A DNA stretch of 64,000 nt from UBA9732 sp052170315 (GTDB lineage Bacteria > Spirochaetota > Spirochaetia > Sphaerochaetales > Sphaerochaetaceae): contig JBQNAT010000006.1 of assembly GCA_052170315.1 (NCBI GenBank), positions 50,229 through 114,228 of the forward strand, given 5' to 3'. Position 1 is the stretch's first letter. Every line of letters starts with the position of its first letter. Both the position numbers and the translations under genes were made by a program. This document shows, piece after piece, positions 1 through 8,938 of this stretch. The notes below the pieces were generated by a model. The model was not told where the DNA came from and made no database searches. It worked only from the letters and a program-made list of their open reading frames with translations.

Positions 1-162
1 AACTTCACCCTTATCCCAAACGTGTTCAGCTTTTTCGGATACTACATCATGTCCGCAGGTTGCTGCATGCCAATGGGACTTTTCATCTTTTGTCCAGTCG
101 GAACTGAAAGTGTGTTCATGTACATCCTTTCAGCCAGAACAAAGCAAAAGAACGAAAATTAA
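1..162 (+). CDS. Partial membrane protein, C-terminal end
   Basis: The window opens inside a reading frame that runs 53 codons to a TAA stop at 160-162. The visible residues are strongly hydrophobic (FFGYYIMSAG, MGLFIFCPVG) and end in a short charged tail (ARTKQKNEN), which fits the last membrane segment and cytoplasmic tail of an integral membrane protein. The family cannot be named from this fragment. The start lies upstream of the window. Confidence 0.55.
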   Translation, partial: NFTLIPNVFSFFGYYIMSAGCCMPMGLFIFCPVGTESVFMYILSARTKQKNEN

Positions 163-490
163 TGAAAGAACAATTCTCTTCACAGTTCGTGCACCAATTC
201 GATGCGACTTCAATTCTTTATTATTCATGTGTAAAAACATTACAATGTCTCCCTGTTATTAATGGTACATGAGAAAAGGAATTAACACAAGTGTGAATTG
301 GGTTAGGAGTACGCAAGCAGGGTCAACGCCGATTGAAAAAGAAAATGCAACAAACCCGAACACGCGTGGTATCGCTACCAATAGCCCTATATGTCCGGAG
401 ATGGGTAAGAATTCTCAAAAGTGGGTAAGCTCGCCGCAGGCTGTTTCTTCAGAACAGCCGGAAAACCGGCATTCAAGCCCTAAAGACACC
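163..490. other. Stretch with no recognised gene
   Basis: About 330 bases between the membrane protein tail and the terminator of tRNA-Leu. A 93-codon frame opens at 269 on the plus strand, but it has no Shine-Dalgarno sequence, a low-hydrophobicity Ser/Asn/Thr/Pro-rich composition, and runs through the minus-strand tRNA terminator to 550, so I do not call it a gene. A small inverted repeat (CCGGAAAACCGG) lies near 459-470. I see no known RNA family here. Confidence 0.4.
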
Positions 491-515
491 AAAAGCAGCC
501 TCTGGGGACTGCTTT
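491..515 (-). terminator. Rho-independent terminator of tRNA-Leu
   Basis: On the minus strand AAAGCAG pairs with CTGCTTT around a 10-base loop and the 3' arm ends in a short T run. It lies about 40 bases past the 3' end of the tRNA and points the same way. Confidence 0.6.
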
Positions 516-552
516 CCGGGTTTGACTTTGTATCAAAGTCTGTAGTTTAGGA

Positions 553-637
553 TGCGGCCAACTGGACTTGAACCAGCACAAGATCTCTCCCACTAGCACC
601 TCAAGCTAGCGTGTCTACCAAATTCCACCATAGCCGC
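553..637 (-). tRNA. tRNA-Leu (anticodon GAG)
   Basis: The minus strand folds as a class II tRNA of 85 nt. The acceptor arms are GCGGCTA and TGGCCGC (one G-U pair). The anticodon stem CTAGC/GCTAG encloses the loop TTGAGGT, giving anticodon GAG, which reads CUC/CUU leucine codons. A long variable arm follows, and the T arm carries the TTCAAGT loop. Discriminator A is at 553 and the CCA end is not encoded. Confidence 0.93.
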
Positions 638-660
638 TTCTTTTGATTGAACATGACAAA

Positions 661-687
661 CTTATACTTTATGAATTATTTAGTCAA
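661..687 (-). promoter_or_regulatory. Probable promoter of tRNA-Leu
   Basis: On the minus strand TTGACT (682-687) and TATAAG (661-666) are separated by 15 bases and sit about 25 bases before the tRNA 5' end. The spacing is slightly short for sigma-70. Confidence 0.45.
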
Positions 688-784
688 TATGTATTAATAT
701 TGCTTTGAAATTTCCTTTTTCCCATATTTTCGGGGAAAAGCACGCAAAACCCCAAAAAGCTCAAATATATGCTATGCTTTATGC

Positions 785-1549
785 ATGGACATATTCGAAT
801 CCAACAGAGAGGCATGGAACGAGGAAGTAAAAAGAAAGAACTACTGGACACTGATTACTTCAGAGGAAAGAATTTTGAAGGCCAAACAGGGCATGCCTGA
901 AATACGGATAACCCCGCACAGAAATGTTCCTCTTCAGTGGCTTAGCGGTCTCAGGGACAAAAAAGTTCTGAACGCCTGCGGGGGCGGAGGTCAGCAGACA
1001 CCTATCCTCGCGGCTTTCGGCTGCAGACTTACAACGCTTGACCTTTCAGACGCCCAGATTGAACAGGACAGAAAAGCTTTGGATAAATATTCTCTTGAAG
1101 CTGAACTTGTAAACGGAAATGTCCTTGATATGCCGTTTGATGATGCTTCATTTGATGCTGTTATAATTCCTCCTGCGCTGAATTTTGTAGACGATCTCGC
1201 AAAAGCATACTGTCAGGTTCACAGAGTGCTCAGGCGCGGCGGTATTTTCATGACCGGTATCGCCAATCCCATAATCTATGCTTTTGATGACAGAGTGCAG
1301 GAGAAAAGGCTTAAGATGAAATATACTATACCCTTCTCCGATACTGTATCAATGTCCGCAAAAGAACTTGAAAAACGCCTTCGCAAAAAGGATACGGTTG
1401 AATTTTCCCACACTCTTGATTCCATTCTTGGAGGCCTCATTGATTCAGGCTTTATAATTAACGGATTCTACTCCGACGTCTGCGGAAGTGAACCTACCGA
1501 TTCTTTTGTCCATGATTCCTTCATTGCCTTCCGGGCAGTGTCTGTGTGA
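785..1549 (+). CDS. Class I SAM-dependent methyltransferase
   Basis: 254 residues with a Rossmann methyltransferase core. Motif I is NACGGGGQ near residue 63. An acidic end of strand beta2 follows (TTLDLSDAQIEQD), then NGNVLDMPFDDASFDAV (motifs II/III) and the LRRGGIFMTG post-motif typical of UbiE-like Methyltransf_11 proteins. The substrate cannot be inferred. It is a single gene with nearly 200 bases before the next operon. No clear Shine-Dalgarno precedes the ATG at 785 and a TATGCT box lies about ten bases upstream, so a leaderless or very short-leader message is possible. Confidence 0.8.
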   Translation: MDIFESNREAWNEEVKRKNYWTLITSEERILKAKQGMPEIRITPHRNVPLQWLSGLRDKKVLNACGGGGQQTPILAAFGCRLTTLDLSDAQIEQDRKALDKYSLEAELVNGNVLDMPFDDASFDAVIIPPALNFVDDLAKAYCQVHRVLRRGGIFMTGIANPIIYAFDDRVQEKRLKMKYTIPFSDTVSMSAKELEKRLRKKDTVEFSHTLDSILGGLIDSGFIINGFYSDVCGSEPTDSFVHDSFIAFRAVSV

Positions 1550-1630
1550 TATCATGCGGCGGTATCCGGCTGACTAAGCGCGAATGACACAGTTTAGTAT
1601 TTTGCAGGGTTGTAAGCTAAGAACATATTG

Positions 1631-1655
1631 TTGTAATAATAACATTTTGTTACAA
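1631..1655 (+). promoter_or_regulatory. Inverted repeat upstream of the acyl-CoA ligase/ior operon
   Basis: TTGTAA (1631-1636) and TTACAA (1650-1655) form a 6-13-6 inverted repeat in an AT-rich gap about 90 bases before the operon start. It could be a regulator site. No second copy was noticed in the window. Confidence 0.3.
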
Positions 1656-1744
1656 AAATCAACATTTCCATGGTGCTTTAATTGACCACCGCCCCCTTTT
1701 AGTGAGTAAATGGCTCATACGCTTATTTTATAAGGGGTATATGT

Positions 1745-3382
1745 ATGGTAATCACTGATTTTCTTGAAAGAAACGCGCGGCTTTACGGACTGGACACTGC
1801 GATTGTTGTAGTCAGCCCATCTGAAAAGAGGGACAGCGCCGTGACATGGAGAGAGGCAAGCCTGATTGAAAGCGCGACAGACTCTCCGTACAGAAGGGAA
1901 ATCAACTGGAAAGATTTTGACCGTATGGCAAACCGCTTTGCGAACCTGCTTTTAAGCAGAGAAGTCCCAAGAGAAACAAAAGTCGGGATACTTATGATGA
2001 ACTGCATCGAATATCTTCCGATTTATTTCGGAATCCTCAAAGCCGGCTGCATAGCGGTACCTATGAATTACAGATATTCAAGCGATGAAATCAAATACTG
2101 TCTTGAGCTGGCGGATGTGGAGATATTGGTATTCGGACCGGAGTTCACCGCAAGGATGGACGTTATAGCGGATGCTATACCGCAGGTAAAAACCCTGCTG
2201 TTTGTAGGAAAAAACGGTCCCGGGTATACGGAAAACTGTATCAGGGTCATGAGCTTCACTTCACCTGAGCCGCCCCCCATAGCGCTTAATGAGGATGATT
2301 TTGCGGCAATCTATTTTTCCTCCGGCACCACAGGCTTTCCCAAGGCCATCCTGCACCGGCACAGGGCGCTTTACTGTTCCTGCCTCACGGAACAGAAGCA
2401 TCATATGCAGACAAAGGACGATGTATTTCTATGTATCCCTCCCCTCTACCATACAGGGGCAAAGATGCACTGGTTCGGCAGCCTGATGACAGGAGGAAAG
2501 GCGGTAATTCTCAGAGGCACAAAGCCGGAGTGGATTCTCAGAACCGCGACCGAAGAAAAATGCACAATAGTCTGGCTTCTTGTGCCATGGGTGCAGGACA
2601 TACTTGATGCAATTGAAAGCAAAAGGATAGCTCTTGACGATTATCTTCTGAGCCAGTGGCGTCTGATGCATGCAGGAGCCCAGCCGGTGCCGCCAAGCCT
2701 TATCAGAAGGTGGCTGAAGGTTTTCCCTCACCATCAGTACGATACGAACTACGGGCTGTCCGAGTCCATAGGCCCCGGCTGTGTGCATCTGGGAGTCGGG
2801 AACACTGAAAAAGTCGGAGCCATAGGAGTGCCTGGTTATCTCTGGGAAGCTGAAATCGTAAAGGAAGACGGGACTACAGAGGTGGAAGGAGAAGAAGTCG
2901 GGGAACTTGCCGTAAAGGGCCCCGGAGTAATGGAATGCTATTACAAAAATCCCGACGCCACGAAGGAAATACTTAAAAACGGCTGGCTTCTTACCGGCGA
3001 TATGGCGAAAAGAGACGCTGAAGGTTTTATCTATCTTGTGGACAGAAAGAAAGATGTTATCATAACCGGAGGCGAAAACCTTTATCCCGTGCAGATAGAA
3101 GACTATCTCAGGAAGTTCGACAAAATCAAGGACGTTGCGGTCATAGGGCTTCCTGACCACAGACTTGGCGAAATAGCGGCAGCCGTAATTTCTGTCAAAG
3201 ACGGTCTTACCTGTACTGAGGAAGAGATAATTGACTTCTGCCGGGATCTTCCCAGATACAAAAGGCCGAAGAGGATAATCTTTGCGGAGGTTCCCAGAAA
3301 TCCTACCGGAAAGATAGAAAAACCCCTTCTAAGACGGCGCTATTGTGCGGACAATCTTGTTGAACAGCAGATACAGGGCTGA
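1745..3382 (+). CDS. AMP-forming acyl-CoA synthetase (ANL superfamily)
   Basis: 545 residues, the usual length for this family. It carries the AMP/P-loop motif FSSGTTGFPKA near residue 190, the adenylate motif TNYGLSES, the hinge region TGDMAKRDAEGFIYLVDRKKD, the GGENLYP motif near 442, and the C-terminal catalytic lysine in PTGKIEKP near 521. These enzymes activate a carboxylate with ATP and CoA. The start follows AAGGGG. It is the first gene of an operon with iorA, iorB and an aminotransferase, 11 bases before iorA, so the acid or acyl-CoA is probably an aryl or branched product of the oxidoreductase. The exact substrate is inference. Confidence 0.88.
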   Translation: MVITDFLERNARLYGLDTAIVVVSPSEKRDSAVTWREASLIESATDSPYRREINWKDFDRMANRFANLLLSREVPRETKVGILMMNCIEYLPIYFGILKAGCIAVPMNYRYSSDEIKYCLELADVEILVFGPEFTARMDVIADAIPQVKTLLFVGKNGPGYTENCIRVMSFTSPEPPPIALNEDDFAAIYFSSGTTGFPKAILHRHRALYCSCLTEQKHHMQTKDDVFLCIPPLYHTGAKMHWFGSLMTGGKAVILRGTKPEWILRTATEEKCTIVWLLVPWVQDILDAIESKRIALDDYLLSQWRLMHAGAQPVPPSLIRRWLKVFPHHQYDTNYGLSESIGPGCVHLGVGNTEKVGAIGVPGYLWEAEIVKEDGTTEVEGEEVGELAVKGPGVMECYYKNPDATKEILKNGWLLTGDMAKRDAEGFIYLVDRKKDVIITGGENLYPVQIEDYLRKFDKIKDVAVIGLPDHRLGEIAAAVISVKDGLTCTEEEIIDFCRDLPRYKRPKRIIFAEVPRNPTGKIEKPLLRRRYCADNLVEQQIQG

Positions 3383-3393
3383 CGGAGATAAAA

Positions 3394-5178
3394 ATGAAGA
3401 AACTTATGTTGGGAAACGAGGCAATCGCGCGCGGTCTTTTTGAGGCGGGATGCAATTTCGTATCAAGCTACCCCGGTACTCCAAGCACGGAGATAACCGA
3501 GTTCGCGGCCGGGTATCCTGAAATATACGCTGAATGGGCACCCAACGAGAAAGTAGCGATGGAAGCGGCATTCGGAGCGTCCCTTGCTGGAAAGAGAAGT
3601 TTCTGCGCAATGAAGCATGTAGGGCTGAACGTTGCCGCGGACCCTCTTTTCACCATTTCATACACCGGCGTCAATGCCGGAATGGTCATCTGCGTCGCGG
3701 ACGACCCGGGAATGCACTCGTCTCAGAACGAGCAGGATTCCCGCCACTATGCGCAGGCTGCCAAACTTCCCATGCTGGAGCCTGCGGACTCGGCCGAGGC
3801 CCTTGAATTCGTTAAGCTTGCCTATGAACTTTCGGAGAAGTTCGATACCGCGGTTTTGGTAAAGATGTGCACCCGGATATCCCACTGCCAGAGCATAGCG
3901 GAGCTTTCGGACAGAACGGAGGTCCCGGACAAGCCCTACGAGAAAAACATCGCAAAGTACATAATGATGCCGGGCATGGCAAAAAAACGGCATCCCGTTG
4001 TTGAGCGGAGAACCCTTGAACTAAGGGAATGGGCTGAGACAGCAAGTATAAACAGATTCGAGCCGGGCCGCGATAACTCTGCAGGTATCATAACTTCATC
4101 CACAAGCTATGACCATGTTAAGGAAGTATGCGGCGGAATGTACCCCACACTGAAGCTTGGTATGGTAAATCCCCTGCCCGTTAAACTTATCAGAGATTTT
4201 GCCTCAAAGGTAAAAAAAGTAATTGTTGTAGAAGAGCTTGACGGAGTAATAGAGGCTCATTGCAACTTAATAGGTGTAAAAGTTACGGGTAAAGAGCTAT
4301 TCGGGAACATTGACGAATTAATGCCCAATCTGATTGCCTCAAAGCTTGGCTTAAGCATAAGTCCAAGTATGAAGCTTGAAGACAATATTCCGGGAAGGCC
4401 TCCGGTAATGTGCTCCGGCTGTCCTCACAGGGGTCTGTACTATATTCTGAAGAAGAATAATTTAACTGTTCTGGGTGACATCGGCTGCTATACTCTTGGA
4501 GCCACCGCGCCTTTAAAGGCAACGGATACAACCATATGTATGGGCGCTTCCGTTTCGGGGCTTCACGGCTTCAACAAGGCCGGAGCCGCGGGAAGAGCAG
4601 GAAAGACAGTTGCCGTTATAGGGGACTCGACCTTCATACACAGCGGTGTAACGGGTCTTATAAATATTGCCTATAACGAAAGCGCTTCTACGGTAATAAT
4701 CCTTGACAATTCAACAACGGGCATGACGGGTCATCAGGAAAATCCGACAACCGGCTTTAACCTCAAGGGTGACCCGTGTACAAAAATAGATTTGGAAACG
4801 TTGTGCCGCGCGGTGGGAATAAGGCGCGTCAGGGTTGTAGATCCCTATAACCTTAAGCAGTGCGATGACGCGATAAAGGAAGAAACGGGCTGTAACGAAC
4901 CTTCGGTTATTATTTCAAGACGGCCGTGTGCCCTGCTAAAAACAGTAAAACATCCGGGCCCCATAAGTGTGAGTGCCGACAAATGCATTGGATGCAAAGC
5001 CTGTATGAAGATAGGCTGCCCCGCAATCAGCATGGTCGGAAAGAAGGCGGTTATAGACGCAACTCAGTGTGTGGGCTGCGGCGTATGCGCACAGCTGTGC
5101 GGACAGAACGCAATAGGAAACTTCACTGGCGCGGCAATTCAGAAAGACTCGGCCTGTAATGCCGGAAAAGGGGCGTGA
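3394..5178 (+). CDS. iorA: Indolepyruvate:ferredoxin oxidoreductase, alpha subunit
   Basis: 594 residues, matching IorA. The enzyme oxidises aryl-2-oxo acids such as indolepyruvate with CoA to the acyl-CoA, CO2 and reduced ferredoxin. The N-terminal pyrimidine-binding domain begins MLGNEAIARGLFEAG and contains SSYPGTPSTE. The TPP-binding domain has CSGCPHRG, GDIGCYTLG, GDSTFIHSG and the LDNSTTGMTGHQENP segment. The C terminus carries two 4Fe-4S motifs, CIGCKACMKIGCP and CVGCGVCAQLC (about residues 530-570). It starts after GGAGAT, and its stop is one base before the preferred iorB ATG, so the pair is translationally coupled. Confidence 0.95.
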   Translation: MKKLMLGNEAIARGLFEAGCNFVSSYPGTPSTEITEFAAGYPEIYAEWAPNEKVAMEAAFGASLAGKRSFCAMKHVGLNVAADPLFTISYTGVNAGMVICVADDPGMHSSQNEQDSRHYAQAAKLPMLEPADSAEALEFVKLAYELSEKFDTAVLVKMCTRISHCQSIAELSDRTEVPDKPYEKNIAKYIMMPGMAKKRHPVVERRTLELREWAETASINRFEPGRDNSAGIITSSTSYDHVKEVCGGMYPTLKLGMVNPLPVKLIRDFASKVKKVIVVEELDGVIEAHCNLIGVKVTGKELFGNIDELMPNLIASKLGLSISPSMKLEDNIPGRPPVMCSGCPHRGLYYILKKNNLTVLGDIGCYTLGATAPLKATDTTICMGASVSGLHGFNKAGAAGRAGKTVAVIGDSTFIHSGVTGLINIAYNESASTVIILDNSTTGMTGHQENPTTGFNLKGDPCTKIDLETLCRAVGIRRVRVVDPYNLKQCDDAIKEETGCNEPSVIISRRPCALLKTVKHPGPISVSADKCIGCKACMKIGCPAISMVGKKAVIDATQCVGCGVCAQLCGQNAIGNFTGAAIQKDSACNAGKGA

Positions 5179-5179
5179 G

Positions 5180-5764
5180 ATGACCGGAAACATTATGGTT
5201 GTGGGTGTAGGCGGACAGGGAACGCTTCTGGCCAGCAAGCTGCTGGGAAAGCTTTTTCTTGAGAAGGGCCTTGACGTTAAGGTGAGCGAGGTTCACGGAA
5301 TGAGTCAGCGCGGAGGAAGTGTGGTGACCTATGTGCGCTACGGAGAGAAGGTCTACTCCCCCGTTATTGACAGGGGACAGGCTGATTTCATAATTGCTTT
5401 CGAGCTTCTTGAGGCCGCACGCTATGCCGATTACCTTAGACCAGGCGGCACCCTGATTGCGAATACGCAGAAGATAAATCCCATGCCGGTGATTACGGGG
5501 GATGCTGTTTATCCTGAAAATCTTGAGAAAAAACTTAGAGGGCTTAACATAAACTTTATCGGTTTTGACGCGCTTTCAGCGGCGAAACGGGCGGGTTCCG
5601 CGAAGGCTGTAAATCTTGTGCTTCTGGGAGTGCTTTCAAAGTTCTTTGGCTTCACAGAAAAGCAGTGGACTGATACCATAATGACAAGCGTGCCAGAGAA
5701 ATTCGTGGACATGAACGTTGAAGCTTTCAGGCTTGGAAGAGAAAGACAGGAGGCGCAAAAATGA
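5180..5764 (+). CDS. iorB: Indolepyruvate:ferredoxin oxidoreductase, beta subunit
   Basis: 194 residues from the ATG at 5180, chosen because GAAAAGGGGCG precedes it and the protein then begins MTGNIMVVGVGGQGTLLASK as in other IorB proteins. An in-frame ATG at 5159 would add seven residues. It is the gamma-type domain of the 2-oxoacid oxidoreductase (GVGGQGT, HGMSQRGGSV), which completes the IorA2B2 complex. It overlaps the next gene by four bases (ATGA). Confidence 0.94.
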   Translation: MTGNIMVVGVGGQGTLLASKLLGKLFLEKGLDVKVSEVHGMSQRGGSVVTYVRYGEKVYSPVIDRGQADFIIAFELLEAARYADYLRPGGTLIANTQKINPMPVITGDAVYPENLEKKLRGLNINFIGFDALSAAKRAGSAKAVNLVLLGVLSKFFGFTEKQWTDTIMTSVPEKFVDMNVEAFRLGRERQEAQK

Positions 5765-6927
5765 AGGAAATGAGCAGGAAAAACCGTTTTTTCACAGATT
5801 CGGTAATAAGAAGGATGACACGTATCGCCATTGCCGGCGGAGCCATTAATCTTGCGCAGGGCTTTCCGGACTTTGACCCTCCAAAGGCTATGACTGACAG
5901 GCTTGCCGAAGTAAGCAGGACGGGGCCTCACCAGTACCCGATTACGATGGGCGCGCCGAATTTCCGCAGGGCACTTGCGGCAAAATGCGGGCGTTTCATG
6001 GGAAGGCGTCTTGATACGGAAACTGATATGGTTGTGACAATAGGCTCAACCGAGGCCATGGCGGATACCCTTTTTGCCCTTACCAATCCCGGAGACAAGG
6101 TCATAATTTTCTCGCCCTACTTTGAAAATTACCATGCTCAGACTATCATGGCCGACTGCGAGCCGGTCTTTGTACCGCTTGTTCCGCCTGCTTTCAACTT
6201 TGACCCGCAGGTTCTTGAAGACGCATTCAGACTTCCGAACGTCAAGACCATTCTTATCTGCAATCCCTCCAATCCCAGCGGAAAGGTCTTCTCAACGGAC
6301 GAGCTTTCCTTCATCGCGGGTCTGTGCGTCAAATACGATGTCTATGCAATTATGGACGAGGTCTACGAGCACATTGTTTACGACGGTCGAAAACATATTT
6401 ACATGAACAGTCTCCCCGGAATGTGGGAGCGTACAGTAAGCTGTTCGAGTCTTTCAAAAACATATTCCGTTACAGGCTGGAGGCTGGGCTATGCCATTGC
6501 GCCCGAGCCTGTAATGCGAAAGATAAAGCAGTATCACGATTTCATTTCGGTGGGAGCGGCGTCTCCGCTGATGGAAGCGGCAGTTGTTGGTCTTGAGTTC
6601 CCTGACAGCTACTACAGAGAATTCAGCGAACATTACGCTCACATGAAGAAGATTTTTACGGACGGTCTCAGTAGTATCGGAATCCCTTTTACAGACCCCC
6701 AGGGCGCATACTTTGTGCTTGCCAATATTGAACCCTATCTTAAAAAGGGTCAGAGCGACGTTGATTTCTGCGTGAAAATGACTGAAAAACTGGGCGTTTC
6801 CGCAGTGCCGGGCTCTTCTTTCTTCAAAGAGGATGTGAACAATATAATAAGGCTTCACTTTGCGAAGAAGGATGAAACCCTTTTTGAAGCGCTGAACAGG
6901 CTGGAAAAGATAAAAACATTCGCCTGA
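5761..6927 (+). CDS. Class I/II PLP-dependent aminotransferase
   Basis: 388 residues, fold-type I. The PLP-binding lysine lies in SSLSKTYSVTGWRLGYA near residue 230, preceded by the NPSNPSGKVFS and MDEVYEH motifs. It resembles the aspartate/aromatic (AspC, kynurenine aminotransferase-like) group. As last gene of the operon it would supply 2-oxo acids from amino acids to IorAB. An aromatic substrate is the natural guess from context, but the sequence alone does not prove it. Confidence 0.88.
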   Translation: MKEMSRKNRFFTDSVIRRMTRIAIAGGAINLAQGFPDFDPPKAMTDRLAEVSRTGPHQYPITMGAPNFRRALAAKCGRFMGRRLDTETDMVVTIGSTEAMADTLFALTNPGDKVIIFSPYFENYHAQTIMADCEPVFVPLVPPAFNFDPQVLEDAFRLPNVKTILICNPSNPSGKVFSTDELSFIAGLCVKYDVYAIMDEVYEHIVYDGRKHIYMNSLPGMWERTVSCSSLSKTYSVTGWRLGYAIAPEPVMRKIKQYHDFISVGAASPLMEAAVVGLEFPDSYYREFSEHYAHMKKIFTDGLSSIGIPFTDPQGAYFVLANIEPYLKKGQSDVDFCVKMTEKLGVSAVPGSSFFKEDVNNIIRLHFAKKDETLFEALNRLEKIKTFA

Positions 6928-6955
6928 GGCTTTGAATGTTTTTATACGTTGAAAA

Positions 6956-6995
6956 AAGAGGCGCGGTACCGTTTCGGTTAGCGCCTCTTATTTTT
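6956..6995. terminator. Bidirectional terminator between the ior operon and malic enzyme
   Basis: AAGAGGCGC (6956-6964) pairs with GCGCCTCTT (6981-6989) around a 16-base loop and is followed by a T-rich tract. An A-rich tract precedes it, so it can also end minus-strand transcription from the convergent malic enzyme gene. A second weaker hairpin (AACATTC / GAATGTT then TTT) lies just upstream at about 6913-6943. Confidence 0.8.
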
Positions 6996-7015
6996 AAATG
7001 TATTTTTAAACTTGA

Positions 7016-8188
7016 TTAGATTCTAGCGACACCTGTCTTTCTTGCAGCATCCGCTACCGCCTTCGCAACGGCAGGAGCAACCCTCCGGTCAAATGCCTTC
7101 GGAATTATGTAGTCCGCGGAAAGTTCACTGTCGCTTACAAGAGAAGCAATCGCGTTAGCCGCGGCCATCTTCATTTCCTCGTTTATCTCGGAAGCTCTGA
7201 CATCGAAGGTTCCTCTGAAAATGCCCGGGAAAGCAAGAACATTGTTTATCTGGTTCGGATAGTCGCTTCTTCCTGTTGAAATGACCTTCGCGCCGCCTTC
7301 CTTAGCTTCGTCCGGAAAGATTTCGGGAGTCGGGTTTGCACAGGCGAAAATGATTGCATCTTTGTTCATGGTCTTTACCATGTCTGCCGTGACCTGCTTC
7401 GGAGCGGAAACGCCAATGAAGACATCGGAACCTGCAAGCATGTCCGCAAGGCTTCCCTTCCTGCGCTCAAGGTTCGTGACTTCAGCCATTTCTTCCTTTA
7501 TCCAGTTAAGCCCTTCCCTGCCCTTGTAAACAGCTCCGCCGCGGTCACACATTATGATGTTTTTATAGCCTGCGGAAAGAAGGAGTTTGACTATGGCTAT
7601 TGCCGCCGCGCCCGCGCCGGAAGTAACAATTTTGACGTCTTCCTTTTTCTTTCCCACAACCTTGAGAGCGTTGGTAAGGCCCGCAAGGGTTATAACTGCC
7701 GTTCCGTGTTGGTCATCGTGGAAAATTGGGATATCGCACTTTTCTTTGAGCTTGCGCTCAATTTCAAAGCATCTTGGAGCGGAAATATCTTCAAGGTTGA
7801 TGCCGCCGAAGGAGCCTGAAATATTGTAAACGGTCTGAACGAACTGGTCAACGTCTTTTGTCTTAACACAGATTGGAAACGCATCAACGTTTCCGAAGGA
7901 TTTGAACAGAACACTCTTTCCTTCCATGACAGGCATTCCGGCCTCGGGTCCGATATCGCCAAGACCAAGGACCGCGGTTCCGTCCGTGATTACGGCGCAG
8001 AGGTTCCAACGTCTGGTGAGCTCGTAGCTCTTGCTGATATCTTTCTGTATTTCAAGACAGGGCTGGGCTACACCGGGGGTATAGGCCAGTGAAAGGTCCT
8101 GAGACGTTGCTACGGGCACTGTTGAAACAACTTCAATCTTGCCTCTCCATTCCGCGTGCTTTTTAAGCGATTCTTTTGCGTAATCCAT
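7016..8188 (-). CDS. Malic enzyme, short bacterial type
   Basis: 390 residues, the size of single-domain malic enzymes without the phosphotransacetylase extension. It catalyses oxidative decarboxylation of malate to pyruvate and CO2 with NAD(P). Visible features are SLAYTPGVAQPC near the N terminus, FHDDQHGTAVITLAGL, the Rossmann segment VTSGAGAAAIAIVKLL, and FACANPTPEI. Cofactor preference cannot be read from the sequence. It stands alone with its own promoter. With the fumarase at 26143 it suggests fumarate/malate to pyruvate flux. Confidence 0.93.
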   Translation of the reverse strand: MDYAKESLKKHAEWRGKIEVVSTVPVATSQDLSLAYTPGVAQPCLEIQKDISKSYELTRRWNLCAVITDGTAVLGLGDIGPEAGMPVMEGKSVLFKSFGNVDAFPICVKTKDVDQFVQTVYNISGSFGGINLEDISAPRCFEIERKLKEKCDIPIFHDDQHGTAVITLAGLTNALKVVGKKKEDVKIVTSGAGAAAIAIVKLLLSAGYKNIIMCDRGGAVYKGREGLNWIKEEMAEVTNLERRKGSLADMLAGSDVFIGVSAPKQVTADMVKTMNKDAIIFACANPTPEIFPDEAKEGGAKVISTGRSDYPNQINNVLAFPGIFRGTFDVRASEINEEMKMAAANAIASLVSDSELSADYIIPKAFDRRVAPAVAKAVADAARKTGVARI

Positions 8189-8263
8189 TTAAACACCTCT
8201 TGGTCAGATTTGAACGTTATCATGCGCGCGTTATTACGCACGTACGTTCTTATAATTAATATA

Positions 8264-8292
8264 TGTATAATATATGAATGTTGTTCAGACAA
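8264..8292 (-). promoter_or_regulatory. Sigma-70-type promoter of the malic enzyme gene
   Basis: On the minus strand TTGTCT (8287-8292) and TATACA (8264-8269) are exactly 17 bases apart, about 75 bases before the start codon. The 5' leader contains the self-complementary ACGTACGT. Confidence 0.6.
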
Positions 8293-8342
8293 GAGTTTTT
8301 TAACGTTCTCAGTATAAATCATTCAAAAACATACAAAAAAGT

Positions 8343-8924
8343 TCATTCGGCAAATCCCGGAGCACCGTGCATGCGCGCCCAAACCTGAAGCACTGCAGCT
8401 TGCGTTTTACCGTCCTGTACCTGTCCTGAAAGCACCATACCTGTGAACTTTTCAAAATCCATCATCTCCACGTTAATGTTTTCGTCATTGTCAAGTTCCC
8501 TGTCTCCGAAGGAAAGTCCGCGTGCCCAGTACAGGTGGATTATCTCGGTTGAGTAGGCGCATGTGGGATAAAAAGGTCCAAGATATTCGAAAGTATCCGC
8601 GATTATGCCTGTTTCCTCACGCAGTTCGCGTTTTGCGGCGGAAAGCGTATCTTCTCCTTCATAGTCAAGCTTGCCTGCAGGGATTTCCAGCAGCTCAGCG
8701 GAAAACGGATAGCGGAACTGCCGTTCAACGGCTATCCTGTTTTTGCTGTCAATTGCCACAACAGCTACGGCGCCGGGATGTTTTATATACTCGCGCGTGC
8801 TTTTATGCCCGTTGGGAAGTACGATATTGTCCCTGAATACATGAAGCAGGCGCCCGTTATAGACGTTCTGAGAATCAAGCTGTTTTTCCGTCAATGCCAT
8901 TTTTTCGAATTTTTTCTCTTCCAT
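8343..8924 (-). CDS. NUDIX hydrolase, ADP-ribose pyrophosphatase-like
   Basis: 193 residues with a complete Nudix box (G, E, then RELREETGI) at about residues 82-104. The Pro-Tyr pattern YLGPFYPTCAYSTE downstream of the box is typical of ADP-ribose pyrophosphatases (YqkG/NudF group). These hydrolyse ADP-ribose to AMP and ribose 5-phosphate. It follows addA by 14 bases and is the last gene of the DHODH-like/addB/addA operon. Confidence 0.88.
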   Translation of the reverse strand: MEEKKFEKMALTEKQLDSQNVYNGRLLHVFRDNIVLPNGHKSTREYIKHPGAVAVVAIDSKNRIAVERQFRYPFSAELLEIPAGKLDYEGEDTLSAAKRELREETGIIADTFEYLGPFYPTCAYSTEIIHLYWARGLSFGDRELDNDENINVEMMDFEKFTGMVLSGQVQDGKTQAAVLQVWARMHGAPGFAE

Positions 8925-8938
8925 ATTTACCTCGGGAG

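Noticed and set aside
269..550. 93-codon plus-strand frame before tRNA-Leu
   Set aside because: No ribosome site, low-complexity polar composition, and it runs through the minus-strand tRNA terminator.
553..637. tRNA-Leu as an integration (att) site
   Set aside because: No integrase, no direct repeat of the tRNA 3' end and no mobile genes nearby.
2429..3160. 243-codon minus-strand frame inside the acyl-CoA ligase gene
   Set aside because: Fully antisense to a well-supported enzyme with all family motifs. Long shadow frame of a GC-biased third position.
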